Positions 16,837 to 27,560 of a DNA stretch of 64,000 nucleotides are shown one piece after another. The translations under genes and the position numbers were made by a program. This DNA is from Bdellovibrionales bacterium (GTDB lineage Bacteria; Bdellovibrionota; UBA1018): positions 62,001 to 126,000 of the forward strand of contig JAFEAP010000012.1 in NCBI GenBank assembly GCA_018266355.1, read 5' to 3'. Each line of letters begins with the position of its first letter. The stretch's first letter is position 1. Under the pieces are notes generated by a model. The model did not search any database. It saw nothing but the letters and a program-made list of their open reading frames with translations, and was not told the origin of the DNA.

Positions 16837-17955
16837 ATGAGCGAACTCACGAATCTTTCAGCCTACGACTTCCACCTCCCCGAAAATCAGATCGCGCAGT
16901 TTCCACAATTCCCGCGCGATCGATCAAGACTTTTAGTGGTGCATCGCGCCAATGGACGCATCGAGCACCGGAGTTTCCAAGACCTGCCCGAGTACCTCGA
17001 CGCGAACGATTTGCTGATCGCGAACAACACGCGCGTGATGAAGGCGCGCCTGCCCGGGGTGCGGATCCTCTCGAAAGAAGGAGAGCCGCGGGAACTCGGC
17101 GGAAAAATCGAGATGCTGCTCCTCGAGCGACCGAGCGCGGAAGACCTCGCGCGGCTCGGCGCGCACGCGGGCGACGGCTACGCGTACTGGCAGGGTATCT
17201 TCAACTCGGCCGCCCGCCAGCTCGCGGGATTCCGCTTCGGCATTCCGCGCGGGAACGGCGATTACCTCGAGGGCGAACTCGTGCGCGGGGCGAAGGAGTC
17301 GCCGAACGGGACGGTCATCGCGCGATTCCGCGAGGATCCGGTGACGGCCGGCGTGGGCGAACTTCCGCTTCCGCATTACATCAAGTCGAAAGCCGAAAGC
17401 GACGAGCGTTCGTACCAAACCGTCTACGCGAAGGAACTCGGCTCCGCGGCCGCGCCGACCGCCGGGTTGCACTTCACCGAAGACGTCCTCGCCGCCGTGA
17501 AGGCGCGCGGCGCGTGCTGGGAGGAGGTCACCCTTCACGTCGGACTCGGGACGTTCCGCCCGGTGAAGACCGAGGACATCCGCGGCCACCACATGCACGA
17601 GGAACGTTACGCCGTATCGACCGCGACGGCGGACGCCCTCACTCGCCACCGCGCGGCCGGCGGCCGCGTGCTCGCGATCGGGACGACTTCCGTGCGCACC
17701 CTCGAGAGCATCTACGACGGAGACGCGAAGGCGTACCGCGCGGGCGAGTCGGCGACGTCGATCTTCATCTATCCGGGCGGGCGCGAAATCCGCGCGGTCG
17801 ATCGGCTGCTCACGAACTTCCACCTCCCGAAATCGACCCTCCTGATGCTCGTTTCCGCGTTCGGCGGCCGCGACCTGATGCTCCGGGCCTATGCGGAAGC
17901 CGTCGAAAAAGGATATCGTTTCTTCAGCTACGGGGATGCGATGCTGATCCTATGA
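16837..17955 (+). CDS. queA: S-adenosylmethionine:tRNA ribosyltransferase-isomerase
   Basis: 372 residues from ATG 16837; AAGGAG lies 12 bases upstream, and the start matches the family N-terminus (SAYDFHLPENQIAQFP). The enzyme moves the ribosyl part of AdoMet to preQ1 in tRNA, giving epoxyqueuosine. Family landmarks include LLIANNTRVMKARL, LPLPHYI, AAPTAGLHFT, VTLHVGLGTFRPV, and GTTSVRTLES. It starts a coupled group with the next two genes, and tgt, the preceding enzyme of the queuosine pathway, is encoded 2.3 kb downstream. Confidence 0.95.
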   Translation: MSELTNLSAYDFHLPENQIAQFPQFPRDRSRLLVVHRANGRIEHRSFQDLPEYLDANDLLIANNTRVMKARLPGVRILSKEGEPRELGGKIEMLLLERPSAEDLARLGAHAGDGYAYWQGIFNSAARQLAGFRFGIPRGNGDYLEGELVRGAKESPNGTVIARFREDPVTAGVGELPLPHYIKSKAESDERSYQTVYAKELGSAAAPTAGLHFTEDVLAAVKARGACWEEVTLHVGLGTFRPVKTEDIRGHHMHEERYAVSTATADALTRHRAAGGRVLAIGTTSVRTLESIYDGDAKAYRAGESATSIFIYPGGREIRAVDRLLTNFHLPKSTLLMLVSAFGGRDLMLRAYAEAVEKGYRFFSYGDAMLIL

Positions 17956-18689
17956 CCTTTCTCGAGAAGAACATCGTCGTCGGTCCGTTCCAGTGCAATT
18001 GCCGGCTCCTCATGTGCCCGGTCACGGGCGACGCCGCGCTGATCGATCCGGGCGACGAAGCGGCGAAGATCCTGGCCGCGCTCGCGAAGGCGGAGATTCG
18101 GGGCGAGGGCGGGAAGGTTCTCAAGCCCCGGCTCCGGTGGCTCCTCCATACGCACGCGCACCTCGATCACATCGGCGGCACGCGCGGCGTGGTCGAAGGG
18201 ATGGCGAAGGAAGGATCCGCGCGGAACTCCGACTCGTCCGCGTCGGTCGGTGCCGACGCACCGCCGGTGATCGCCCTCCATAAAGACGACGAGTTCATCT
18301 ATCGTAAGCTGAAGGAGCAAGGCCAGATGTTCGGGATGAAATACGACGATCCGCTTCCGGTCGGAAAGTTTCTCGAGCACGGAGAGCGACTCGAACTCGG
18401 GAAGCTGAAGCTCGAGATCATCCACACGCCCGGGCATTCGCCGGGAAGCCTCGGCATAAGGTTGCACGAAGACTCGGCGCTCGGCGCGCCGGAGACGGTG
18501 TTCAGCGGCGATACGCTCTTCCAAGGTTCGGTCGGCCGGACGGACCTTTGGGGCGCGGACGGAGACCTGATGTTCAAGATGATCCGCGAACGGCTCTTCA
18601 CGCTCGACGGCGATACGCGCGTCTGTCCGGGGCACGGTCCGTCCTCGACGGTCGGCCGCGAAAAGACGGGGAATCCTTTTTTCCAATGA
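17952..18689 (+). CDS. Metallo-beta-lactamase fold hydrolase (glyoxalase II-like)
   Basis: 245 residues from ATG 17952, overlapping queA by four bases. The metal motif THAHLDHIGG and the later IIHTPGHSPGS, FSGDTLF and CPGHGP give the full set of zinc ligands of the glyoxalase II/hydroxyacylglutathione hydrolase branch. Compared with short bacterial GloB-like proteins it has an insert of about 25 residues (EGSARNSDSSASVGA) between the first zinc motif and the next strand. The substrate is likely a thioester, but this branch is broad. Confidence 0.85.
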   Translation: MTFLEKNIVVGPFQCNCRLLMCPVTGDAALIDPGDEAAKILAALAKAEIRGEGGKVLKPRLRWLLHTHAHLDHIGGTRGVVEGMAKEGSARNSDSSASVGADAPPVIALHKDDEFIYRKLKEQGQMFGMKYDDPLPVGKFLEHGERLELGKLKLEIIHTPGHSPGSLGIRLHEDSALGAPETVFSGDTLFQGSVGRTDLWGADGDLMFKMIRERLFTLDGDTRVCPGHGPSSTVGREKTGNPFFQ

Positions 18690-19213
18690 CCGACGACGCG
18701 AAGACCGTCCCGAAGGCGAGGATCATCTCGGCGTTCATCGCCGCCTTCGAAGCCGAAGTCGCCGCGCTCTCCGCGTCCGCGAAGGCCGCGCACGAGGCCG
18801 CCACGCACGAAGAATCGAAGGCGGAAGACGCCCACGACACGCGCGGGCTCGAAGCCTCCTATCTCGCCGGCGCGCAGAACGCGCGGATCGCGGAACTCAA
18901 GGCCGTGATCCTCGAATATAAGACTTTGCACGCCGACGCGATCCGCCCGAGCCCGGCGGTCGCCGCGGGTGCCGTCGTGACCGTCCAGCCGCTCGTCGAC
19001 GCGGACTCGGAAAAACCGAGAGGGCCGGCGCTCCACGCGCTCGTCGCCGTTCGCGGCGGCGGGACGACGGTCGAGGTCGACGGACTCACTTACGCGATCT
19101 TCACGCCGACCTCTCCGATCGGCGAGGCGATCCTCGGCGGTACCGCGGGCGAGGTCGTCGAGATCGAGTCGAAGGGCGGAAGCCGCGCCTACCGGATCGA
19201 AAGCGTCGCTTAA
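18686..19213 (+). CDS. GreA/GreB-family transcription factor-like protein
   Basis: 175 residues from ATG 18686, overlapping the preceding stop. Residues about 10-80 are an Ala/Glu-rich coiled coil, and the C-terminal half has the FKBP-like Gre domain with the hallmark SPIGEAILGGTAGEVV (about 143-160). The coiled coil is reached by an AHEAATHEESKAEDAHDTRGLEASY segment with the acidic residues expected at the tip. Canonical GreA is 158 residues with a conserved D and E at the tip, so this is a divergent member that may bind the RNA polymerase secondary channel without the usual cleavage role. Confidence 0.75.
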   Translation: MTDDAKTVPKARIISAFIAAFEAEVAALSASAKAAHEAATHEESKAEDAHDTRGLEASYLAGAQNARIAELKAVILEYKTLHADAIRPSPAVAAGAVVTVQPLVDADSEKPRGPALHALVAVRGGGTTVEVDGLTYAIFTPTSPIGEAILGGTAGEVVEIESKGGSRAYRIESVA

Positions 19214-19226
19214 CGGGCGTCGCGGT

Positions 19227-20108
19227 TTACTTCGCCGTCACGCACGGATTCGTTTTCGAGTCCGGCAGGACGAAATTCCCCGGCGCGAGCGGTTTCCACC
19301 CGCGCGCGAGGAGCGCGTTGTAGTTCGCCGTCGGCACGGAAGGATCGGCGCCGACCGGTTGGAAGAAGTAGGTGTCGCCGCGGAAGCTTCCGCACTCCGG
19401 CTCGGCGGAGGCCGCTTTCGGCCGCCAAAGGAGCATGAGCGCGATCCGCACGCGCGGACCCTGGTAGTACTTGATCCGCATCGGGATCTCGGACGCGCTC
19501 GTGAGGTGGAGCACGGACGGCGCGCAGGTGAATCCGTTCGCGTGGGTCCCGTCGCTGTCGATCCAGCGGGCGTAATTCCCGTTTCCGTTCACGTCGAGGT
19601 CGAGCACCGATCCGTCGTCGGAGAGGAGCGCCATCTCGTAGTCGCCTTCCGGGTCGCCGGCGGCGAGCCGGATGTTCGCCGAACCGCGGACCGAGAAGTA
19701 TTCGTCGAGGACGTCGCCGTTCAGGTCAGTCAGCTTGTCGGAGCTGTTCTTCACGGAGAACCCTTCGGTGAAAGGGCGGGTCGAAACGGCGAGTTGGCTC
19801 AAGATCAGCCGCGCGGGCGAGGTCACGACGTCGGTCGCGCCCGATTCGAACGAGGCGACCGAAAGGCCGCTCGTGATCACCGGCGAATTCGAGGGGAGGT
19901 AGGTGAGCGCCGCTTCGATCCCGTTCGTGCGGGATCCGCCGCCCGATCCGCCGAACGGATCGCAAACGGTGAGGCCCCCCGTCGAATCGTTCTTCACCGG
20001 GGCGATGAACGCGGCGTTTTCGAAGCCCGTGTCGTTACAACCGGCGAGGAACATTCCGGCAAGACTAGTCGCGGTCGCGACGAGCGATCCCCTCGTGAGT
20101 CGAATCAT
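19227..20108 (-). CDS. Lipoprotein with PA14-like segment
   Basis: 293 residues from ATG 20108, preceded by AAGGGGG; the upstream in-frame ATG lacks a ribosome site. The signal ends in MFLAGC with Cys24 lipidated. A Gly/Ser-rich stretch is followed by a beta-rich region; residues about 150-260 (AGDPEGDYEMALLSDDGSVLDLD ... PMRIKYYQGPRVRIALMLLWRP) have the pattern of PA14/carbohydrate-binding modules. It stands alone between two convergent or divergent housekeeping groups, so its role is not given by context. Confidence 0.75.
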   Translation of the reverse strand: MIRLTRGSLVATATSLAGMFLAGCNDTGFENAAFIAPVKNDSTGGLTVCDPFGGSGGGSRTNGIEAALTYLPSNSPVITSGLSVASFESGATDVVTSPARLILSQLAVSTRPFTEGFSVKNSSDKLTDLNGDVLDEYFSVRGSANIRLAAGDPEGDYEMALLSDDGSVLDLDVNGNGNYARWIDSDGTHANGFTCAPSVLHLTSASEIPMRIKYYQGPRVRIALMLLWRPKAASAEPECGSFRGDTYFFQPVGADPSVPTANYNALLARGWKPLAPGNFVLPDSKTNPCVTAK

Positions 20109-20171
20109 ACGTTCCCCCTTTTGAGACACCCCAAGACCGATGCCTTTCCCCTTATTTTACGCCGAATTTAG

Positions 20172-21419
<1,248 letters not shown>

Positions 21420-21481
21420 GATTTTGAAGGTTTGAATCCTTTCTTGAAAGCCTTTCGCTAACCAAAGGAAAAGTCGCTTCT

Positions 21482-21886
21482 ATGATCCAGCGCTCTGTTT
21501 CGCTCCTGGCCTCCACGGCCGCTTCGCTCTTCGTCTCCGTCACTTCCGCTCTCGCGGACACCCCGACGGTTCCGGCCGGCACGACTCCGGGCGCTCCGCA
21601 GCCTCCGGGCACCGGCGCGATGCTCGTTCCGTTCGTCGCGATGTTCGGCATCATGTACCTCTTCATGATCCGCCCTCAGCAGAAGAAGATGAAAGAGCAG
21701 CAAAACATGCTCAAGGCCCTCAAAGAAGGGGATGAGGTTTTGACGAGTTCCGGAATCCTCGGTACCGTGAAGGCCATTACGGATCGCATGGTTACGCTGG
21801 AGATCGACACGAACGTGAAGCTTCGCGTTCTGAAGACCCAAGTCGCGCACGTCCTGAAGGGCGACACGACGAACCTCCCCGCGTAA
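21482..21886 (+). CDS. yajC: Preprotein translocase subunit YajC
   Basis: 134 residues. A signal-like segment is followed by a low-complexity Pro/Ala/Gly stretch (about 22-42), the single membrane helix (about 45-62, LVPFVAMFGIMYLFMI), RPQQKKMKEQQNM, and the conserved LKEGDEVLTSSGILGTV domain. YajC joins SecDF at the SecYEG channel. The N-terminal 30-40 residues are longer than in the 110-residue E. coli protein. Confidence 0.95.
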   Translation: MIQRSVSLLASTAASLFVSVTSALADTPTVPAGTTPGAPQPPGTGAMLVPFVAMFGIMYLFMIRPQQKKMKEQQNMLKALKEGDEVLTSSGILGTVKAITDRMVTLEIDTNVKLRVLKTQVAHVLKGDTTNLPA

Positions 21887-21932
21887 TCGCGGTTCGTTCC
21901 AATTTCAGCCGCTCGTAGAAAAGGACTCGTCG

Positions 21933-23660
21933 ATGACGAAGGTTTGGTGGGGTAAGTTTCTTCTTTTGGTCGCGACCGTGGTTTTCTCGGCGATGTACGT
22001 CTACCCGACGATCGCCGGCCTCGATCCGGAAACCTCGAAGTTTCCGGTGAAGCAGAAAATGAGCATGGGCCTCGACCTCCAGGGCGGCGTCTACATGGTC
22101 CTCGGCGTCGACTTCAACCGCGTCTATAAAGAGGTGGTTTCCCGCCAAGCCCAAGGCATGCAGGCCGCGTTCAAGGAAAAGGGCGTGACGATCACCTCCA
22201 CCGACATGGTGAAGGATTCGGCGGTCGACGACCCGATGGTCGACGTCCACTACGACGCCGCGAAAGCGAACGAGTTGAAGGACTCGCTCAAGAAGGAATA
22301 CTACACGCTCCGCCTCGTCGACGACAAACCGGGCGTGATGCGACTCGGGATCTCGCGCGATTACAAGCACGACGTCCGCGAGAAGACGCTTTCCCAGTCG
22401 ATCGAAGTCATCCGGAACCGGATCGACGAATTCGGCGTGTCCGAACCCGCGATCACCTCGCAAGGCGAAGACCGCGTCGTCGTCGAGCTTCCCGGCGTGA
22501 AGGACGTCGATCGCGCGAAGGAACTCATCGGGAAGACCGCCCGCCTCGAGTTCAAGATCGTGAACGACGGCGTGATGTCCGAAGGGCAGCTCGCCGGCAT
22601 GATTCAAAAGGCCGAAGAAGAGAACAAGATCACCTACGTCGAAGGGAAGACGGCGTTTTCCGACTACGCCCGTAAGATCAACGAGCTCCTGAAGGACAAG
22701 ATCCCGGCGAATTCCGAGATCGCCTTCGAACGCGTGAAAACGGGAATGGCGGCGGACGCCCCGACCCAGCGCGTGCCGTACCTCCTCTTCTCGAAGGTCG
22801 ACGTCACCGGCGACGACCTTCAGGACGCGGGCGTCGGACTGAACCAGGAGCGGAACACTCCGGAAGTTACCCTCACGTTCAACCCGCGCGGCGCCGTGAA
22901 CTTCGATAAAGTCACCGGCGAAAACGTCGGCAAACGCCTCGCGATCGTGCTCGATAACATCGTCCACTCCGCGCCGGTGCTCCAAACGCGCATCTCGAAC
23001 GGCCGCGCCGTCATCACCCTCGGTCGCGGAAACCACGACCAGATGATGAAGGAAGCGAAGGACATCTCGACAGTTCTTCGCGCCGGCGCGCTCCCGACCC
23101 AGCTCGACTTCCTCGAGCAGCGGGTCGTCGGACCGTCCCTCGGCCAGGACTCGATTCATAAAGGATCCGTCGCGTCGATGATCGGCGCGCTCACGGTCTT
23201 CCTCTTCATCATCTTCTACTACCGCGTGTCCGGCGTGATCGCCGTGCTCACGCTCGTGCTGAACGTCCTCTTCGTGCTCGCTTGTCTCGTTGGACTCGAA
23301 GCGACGCTGACCCTTCCGGGGATCGCGGGCATCGCGCTCACCGTCGGGATCGCCGTCGACTCGAACGTCGTCATCTACGAGCGGATCCGCGAGGAACTCC
23401 GGCACGGGAAGGGGATCCAGTCCGCGATCGAGAGCGGCTTCCAGAAGGCGCTGCGCACGATCATGGACGCGAACGTCACGAACGCGATCGCTTCGATCGT
23501 GCTCCTCGTTTACGGCACCGGCCCGATCAAGGGCTTCGCGGTGACGATGCTCATCGGCATCGTGACCACGATGTTCACGGCCGTCTTCGCGTGCAAAGTC
23601 TTCTTCGACTTCTACCTCTCGCGCCTCGAAGCGAACGGTTCGAAGTCCATCAGCATCTAA
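21933..23660 (+). CDS. secD: Protein translocase subunit SecD
   Basis: 575 residues. One N-terminal membrane helix (about 8-28), the LDLQGGVYMVLGVD motif, a large periplasmic P1 domain (about 60-390) with IEVIRNRIDEFGVSEPAI and GVGLNQERNTPEVTLTF, and five helices after residue 395 (VASMIGALTVFLFIIFYY, then GIALTVGIAVDSNVVIYERIREEL). SecD pulls exported proteins from the periplasmic side using the proton gradient, together with SecF and YajC. The next gene is secF, after 15 bases. Confidence 0.97.
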   Translation: MTKVWWGKFLLLVATVVFSAMYVYPTIAGLDPETSKFPVKQKMSMGLDLQGGVYMVLGVDFNRVYKEVVSRQAQGMQAAFKEKGVTITSTDMVKDSAVDDPMVDVHYDAAKANELKDSLKKEYYTLRLVDDKPGVMRLGISRDYKHDVREKTLSQSIEVIRNRIDEFGVSEPAITSQGEDRVVVELPGVKDVDRAKELIGKTARLEFKIVNDGVMSEGQLAGMIQKAEEENKITYVEGKTAFSDYARKINELLKDKIPANSEIAFERVKTGMAADAPTQRVPYLLFSKVDVTGDDLQDAGVGLNQERNTPEVTLTFNPRGAVNFDKVTGENVGKRLAIVLDNIVHSAPVLQTRISNGRAVITLGRGNHDQMMKEAKDISTVLRAGALPTQLDFLEQRVVGPSLGQDSIHKGSVASMIGALTVFLFIIFYYRVSGVIAVLTLVLNVLFVLACLVGLEATLTLPGIAGIALTVGIAVDSNVVIYERIREELRHGKGIQSAIESGFQKALRTIMDANVTNAIASIVLLVYGTGPIKGFAVTMLIGIVTTMFTAVFACKVFFDFYLSRLEANGSKSISI

Positions 23661-23675
23661 TCCGGAGATTCGAAA

Positions 23676-24653
23676 ATGTTCGAAATCATCAAACACGGCA
23701 CCCAGTTCGATTTCATGTCCAAGCGGAAGCTTTGGGCGGGACTCTCGGTTCTCTTCATCCTTCTCACCTTCGTCCTCCTCTTCACGAAAGGGCTGAATTA
23801 CGGGATCGACTTCCGCGGCGGCGCGGAGGTGCTCGTGAAGGTTCCCGCCGGATGGGACATCGGTAAGGTCCGGAACTCCCTTTCCGACGGCGGCCTGAAG
23901 AACTTCAAGGTCCAGGAAATCGGCGTCCCGACCGACTCGCAATACCTCATCAAGACCGAGGGCGACGAGTCGACGATGAACGCGGTGAAGGAAACCGTCG
24001 ACGGCATCTTCAAGAAGGCGACCGGCGGTGCCGATTACCGGATCGAGAAGACCGACGTCGTCGGCGCGGCCGCCGGGGCGTCGCTCCGGATGTCGGGTAT
24101 CCTCTCGATGCTTTACGCCCTCATCTGCATTCTGATCTACGTCGCGATCCGGTTCGACGCGCGGTACGCGCCGGGCGCCGTCGTCGCGCTCTTCCACGAC
24201 ACGGTCATCGTCGTCGGGATCTTCATCCTGACCCAGAAGCAATTCGACCTCCAGATCCTGGCCGCGATCCTCGCCCTCATCGGTTACTCGAACAACGACA
24301 CGATCATCGTTTTCGACCGGATCCGCGAGGAACTGCACGCGAACCCGTCGATGGGCATCGTCGAGGTCGTGAACAAGTCGATCAACGAGACGCTCGGACG
24401 TACGATCCTCACTTCGCTTTGCACGTTCCTGACCGTATTCTCGCTCTGGGTTTTCGGCGGCAAGGCGCTCGAGGATTTCGCGTTCACCCTCATGGTCGGC
24501 ATCATCGTCGGGACGTACTCCTCGATCTTCATCGCGAGCTCGCTCGTCGTGTTCATCACCGAGTACCAACAGAAACGCGCGGTCGCCGCGAAGTCCGGCG
24601 GTTCGAAGCGTAAGACCTACACCGTCCGCCCGGATCCTAAGTTCACGGCATGA
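23676..24653 (+). CDS. secF: Protein translocase subunit SecF
   Basis: 325 residues. Membrane helix at about 20-40, GLNYGIDFRGGAE at about 43-55, periplasmic domain to about 135, then five helices with VALFHDTVIVVGIF, GYSNNDTIIVFDRIREEL and KSINETLGRTILTSL. It works with SecD in protein export. The stop overlaps the recJ start (ATGA). Confidence 0.97.
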   Translation: MFEIIKHGTQFDFMSKRKLWAGLSVLFILLTFVLLFTKGLNYGIDFRGGAEVLVKVPAGWDIGKVRNSLSDGGLKNFKVQEIGVPTDSQYLIKTEGDESTMNAVKETVDGIFKKATGGADYRIEKTDVVGAAAGASLRMSGILSMLYALICILIYVAIRFDARYAPGAVVALFHDTVIVVGIFILTQKQFDLQILAAILALIGYSNNDTIIVFDRIREELHANPSMGIVEVVNKSINETLGRTILTSLCTFLTVFSLWVFGGKALEDFAFTLMVGIIVGTYSSIFIASSLVVFITEYQQKRAVAAKSGGSKRKTYTVRPDPKFTA

Positions 24654-26428
24654 GTCGGGACTGGATTCCGCGGGACGAGCGGTTCCTCTCGGAGGAGGGG
24701 AAGCGGTTAGCGGCTGAAATTCGCGAAGCTACCGGTCTCTCGAAACTCACCGTTCGCCTCTGTCTTTCGCGGGGACTGACCTCCGCGGCGGAGATCCAGG
24801 AATTCATCGCGCCGAAACTCGAGAAGCTGAAGGATCCGTCGACGATCCGCGACCTCGACCGCGCGGTCGAGCGTCTCGCCGACGCGCGCGAGGCCGGGGA
24901 GCCGGTCCGGGTCTTCGGAGACTACGACGTCGACGGGACGACGGGGGCGGCGCTCCTCTCGTGGTTCTTCCGCGAATGCGGGTTCGAGTTCGAAGCCACC
25001 CAACCGGATCGTTTCAAGGACGGTTACGGCCTCTCGGTGAAGGCGGTCGAGGAGACGGAGGAGAAGGGATTTCCTTTGCTCGTCACCGTCGACTGCGGGA
25101 TCACGAGTTTCGACGCCGCCGAGACGGCGGCCGGGCTCGGGATCGACCTGATCGTCCTCGATCACCACCAAGTCGACCCGGTTCGGGGAATTCCCGCGGC
25201 TTACGCGGTCGTGAACCCGCAGCGTCCGGATTGCGAATCGGGATTGAAGGAACTTTGCGGATGCGGAGTGGCGTTTTACTTGATTCGCGGGCTGCGCGCC
25301 GAGGGCCGTAAGCGCGGGTGGTGGCCGGCCGGACGGGAACCGAACCTGAAGCAGCACCTCGATCTCGTCGTGATGGCGACCGCCGCGGACATGGTTCCGC
25401 TCACGGGCGATAATCACATCCTCGTGAAGCAGGGGCTCGAAGTCCTGAAGGCGACGAAAAAACCGGGCGTGGCCGCGCTGCTCGAGAGCGCCGGACTCAT
25501 GCACCGCGATTTCGGTCCGTCGTCCCTCGGTTTCGCGATCGGCCCGCGCATCAACGCTTCCGGACGGATGGCGAACGCTTCGCACGCGCTCGAACTCCTC
25601 ACGACCGAAGATCCGAAGCGCGCGACGTCGCTCGCGTTCGAACTCGAACGGCTGAACCAGGAGCGGCAGAATCTCCAGAACGCGATCTGGGACGAAGTCC
25701 GGAACCGCGTGGAAGCGGGGCTCGCCGCGGGACTTTATAAGAACGCGATCCTCGTCGGAGATCCGGGCTGGCACGAAGGCGTCGTCGGCATCGTCGCGTC
25801 GAAGGTCACGGAGACGTTCCGGAAACCCGCTGCGGTCATCGCGCTTCGCGAGGATTTCGGAAAAGGGTCCGTGCGTTCGTACGGCGGAAAGGACGTGCTC
25901 GAGGCGCTTCGCCGCTGCGCGGACCGCCTCCGCTCGTTCGGCGGACATAAGTACGCGGCGGGGCTTTCCGTCGAACTTCCGAATTTCGAGGAACTCGTCA
26001 CCGCGTTCGACGAAGCCGTCGGTTCGCTCGAGGACGCGCACGCGGGAGAACGGCCGCTCCTCACCGAAGGCGACGCCGCGATCGAGGACCTCGACTTCAA
26101 GACGCTCCAAGAAATCGAGCGGCTCGGACCTTTCGGTCCGGGGAATCCGGAACCGGTTTTCGTCGTGCGGGCGAAAACCGTCGGACACACCGTGATGAAG
26201 GGCCGCCATCTGAAATTATCGCTCAGCACGCAAGCCGCGAAACCGGCGAGCGGAGCCCCTACCGTCATGGAAGCGGTCTGGTTCCACGCAGCGGAACGCG
26301 AGGAAACCCTGAGCGCGGCCACGCGGGGAGAGAATCTTTGGGCGGCGATCCCCGAAATCAATCGCTTCCGCGGGCGCGCGACGCCGACCCTGCGCGTGAA
26401 AGATCGCCGCGATCCTCCCGCCGTCTGA
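24650..26428 (+). CDS. recJ: Single-stranded-DNA-specific exonuclease RecJ
   Basis: 592 residues. The DHH phosphoesterase signature is complete: VFGDYDVDGTTGA (88-100), TVDCGIT (147-152), DHH at 171-173, then the DHHA1 part with GPRINASGRM and RSYGGKDVLEALRRC ... FGGHKYAAG, and the C-terminal OB domain. RecJ degrades single-stranded DNA 5' to 3' with manganese, in recombination and mismatch repair. The position after secDF and the four-base overlap are also seen in other delta-like bacteria. Confidence 0.95.
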   Translation: MSRDWIPRDERFLSEEGKRLAAEIREATGLSKLTVRLCLSRGLTSAAEIQEFIAPKLEKLKDPSTIRDLDRAVERLADAREAGEPVRVFGDYDVDGTTGAALLSWFFRECGFEFEATQPDRFKDGYGLSVKAVEETEEKGFPLLVTVDCGITSFDAAETAAGLGIDLIVLDHHQVDPVRGIPAAYAVVNPQRPDCESGLKELCGCGVAFYLIRGLRAEGRKRGWWPAGREPNLKQHLDLVVMATAADMVPLTGDNHILVKQGLEVLKATKKPGVAALLESAGLMHRDFGPSSLGFAIGPRINASGRMANASHALELLTTEDPKRATSLAFELERLNQERQNLQNAIWDEVRNRVEAGLAAGLYKNAILVGDPGWHEGVVGIVASKVTETFRKPAAVIALREDFGKGSVRSYGGKDVLEALRRCADRLRSFGGHKYAAGLSVELPNFEELVTAFDEAVGSLEDAHAGERPLLTEGDAAIEDLDFKTLQEIERLGPFGPGNPEPVFVVRAKTVGHTVMKGRHLKLSLSTQAAKPASGAPTVMEAVWFHAAEREETLSAATRGENLWAAIPEINRFRGRATPTLRVKDRRDPPAV

Positions 26429-26529
26429 TTTTCGACGGCCGAGCGACGCATCAAACCGCCCTACGTCGATTCCGACCGTCACGGATTCTTCCTTTCGATC
26501 GCGCGCGATTTTAGGGATACTTGAACGAC

Positions 26530-27078
26530 ATGTCCCGCTCCCTTTTTTCGATCGTGATCCTCCTCGCCGTAGTCTCCGGCGGCGTGACGACCTTGTTCGC
26601 GCTCGCGGACGTGTCCGATCCGGGAGCTCAGTCCTCGGTTCTTCCGAGTCCTGCCGAATCAGGCATGCCCGAGAAAATCTCGCGCAAGGAAGTTCGCCGC
26701 ATCCGCCGCGAGTTCACCGAGCTCCTCGACAGCGAACGCGACGCCCTCCGCGCCGTGCAGTCCAAACGGCGCAAGGAAGGGGACGCGGATCGCAAGGCGC
26801 GACGCAAGGAATTCGACGCCCGTGAACGGGCCGCGCGACGCAAGTTTTTCGAGGAAAACGCCCACGGACCGGAACGCCGCACTTACGTGAAAGACCTCAC
26901 CGCGCGCCGTGAGGCGTTCATCGACGGACTCAAGAGCGAGGAAAAACAAGAACGCGCGGAACTCGACGCGCGTTGGAAAGCGCTCAAGGATTCACAGCGC
27001 ACCCGGTTGAACGCCGTCGAAGAATACTTGCGCCGGTCCGAGCGGCCGCTATCGACGCTCCTCGAGCGCGCGGACTGA
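26530..27078 (+). CDS. Exported or anchored charged coiled-coil protein
   Basis: 182 residues from ATG 26530. A signal/anchor (about 4-24) leads to a linker and then to about 130 residues in which more than half are Arg, Lys, Glu or Asp (for example RRIRREFTELLDSERDALR), a long single helix or coiled coil. No domain is recognised. The next gene starts 11 bases after its stop, so the two form a pair. Confidence 0.72.
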   Translation: MSRSLFSIVILLAVVSGGVTTLFALADVSDPGAQSSVLPSPAESGMPEKISRKEVRRIRREFTELLDSERDALRAVQSKRRKEGDADRKARRKEFDARERAARRKFFEENAHGPERRTYVKDLTARREAFIDGLKSEEKQERAELDARWKALKDSQRTRLNAVEEYLRRSERPLSTLLERAD

Positions 27079-27089
27079 GCGGTCCCCGC

Positions 27090-27542
27090 GTGAACGGCGC
27101 TCGAATCGCGAAAGGTTTCCGAAGGGTCGCGGCCGCGGCGCTCGCGGCGGGATTGCTCGCGACGGTTCTCGCCGGTTGCTCGAGCGCGCCGAAACGTCCG
27201 GAAGGACGAGCTTCCGAGTCCCGCCAGTGCGGGGAGTTTTGCCGGAAACTCGACGCCTGCCTCGGCGGCGAATTCGACGACGCGCTCAAGGACCGGATGT
27301 GCGAACTCGCGCGCTGCGAGAGCGGGTGCCGGCCGAGGGTGCGCGCGGCGGCCGGATACGAAGGTGCGTTCCAATTCGCGAGCGGAACCTGGCGCGCGGT
27401 CTGCGGGCCGATCTTCGCGCGCCGCGGACTCGAACGGTGCCGTCCGACGGACGCGCGGAACGACCTCTGCTGCGCGGCGGTTTGTACGGCCGAGATGTTT
27501 TCCGCGGGAGGCGCGGGTCACTGGCCGGTCTGCGGAAGGTGA
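27090..27542 (+). CDS. Cysteine-rich lipoprotein with lysozyme/Rpf-like domain
   Basis: 150 residues from GTG 27090, giving a signal ending in VLAGC with Cys30 as lipidated residue. The mature part has 12 more cysteines. Residues 71-105 (CELARCESGC ... GYEGAFQFASGTW) follow the pattern of resuscitation-promoting-factor and transglycosylase-like domains (CESGGNW ... YYGGLQF...TW), with Glu77 in the catalytic position, and the end GAGHWPVC matches their C-terminus. It would be a lipid-anchored muralytic enzyme stabilised by disulfides. The call rests on short motifs and should be tested by structure prediction. Confidence 0.6.
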   Translation: MNGARIAKGFRRVAAAALAAGLLATVLAGCSSAPKRPEGRASESRQCGEFCRKLDACLGGEFDDALKDRMCELARCESGCRPRVRAAAGYEGAFQFASGTWRAVCGPIFARRGLERCRPTDARNDLCCAAVCTAEMFSAGGAGHWPVCGR

Positions 27543-27560
27543 TAGGGAAAGGGCCGGGGA

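Noticed and set aside
21792..24569. Very long open frame on the minus strand opposite yajC-secD-secF
   Set aside because: It is antisense to three certain genes; the translation is charged and repetitive (high Glu, Asp, Arg, Val) as expected from the opposite strand of GC-rich coding DNA.
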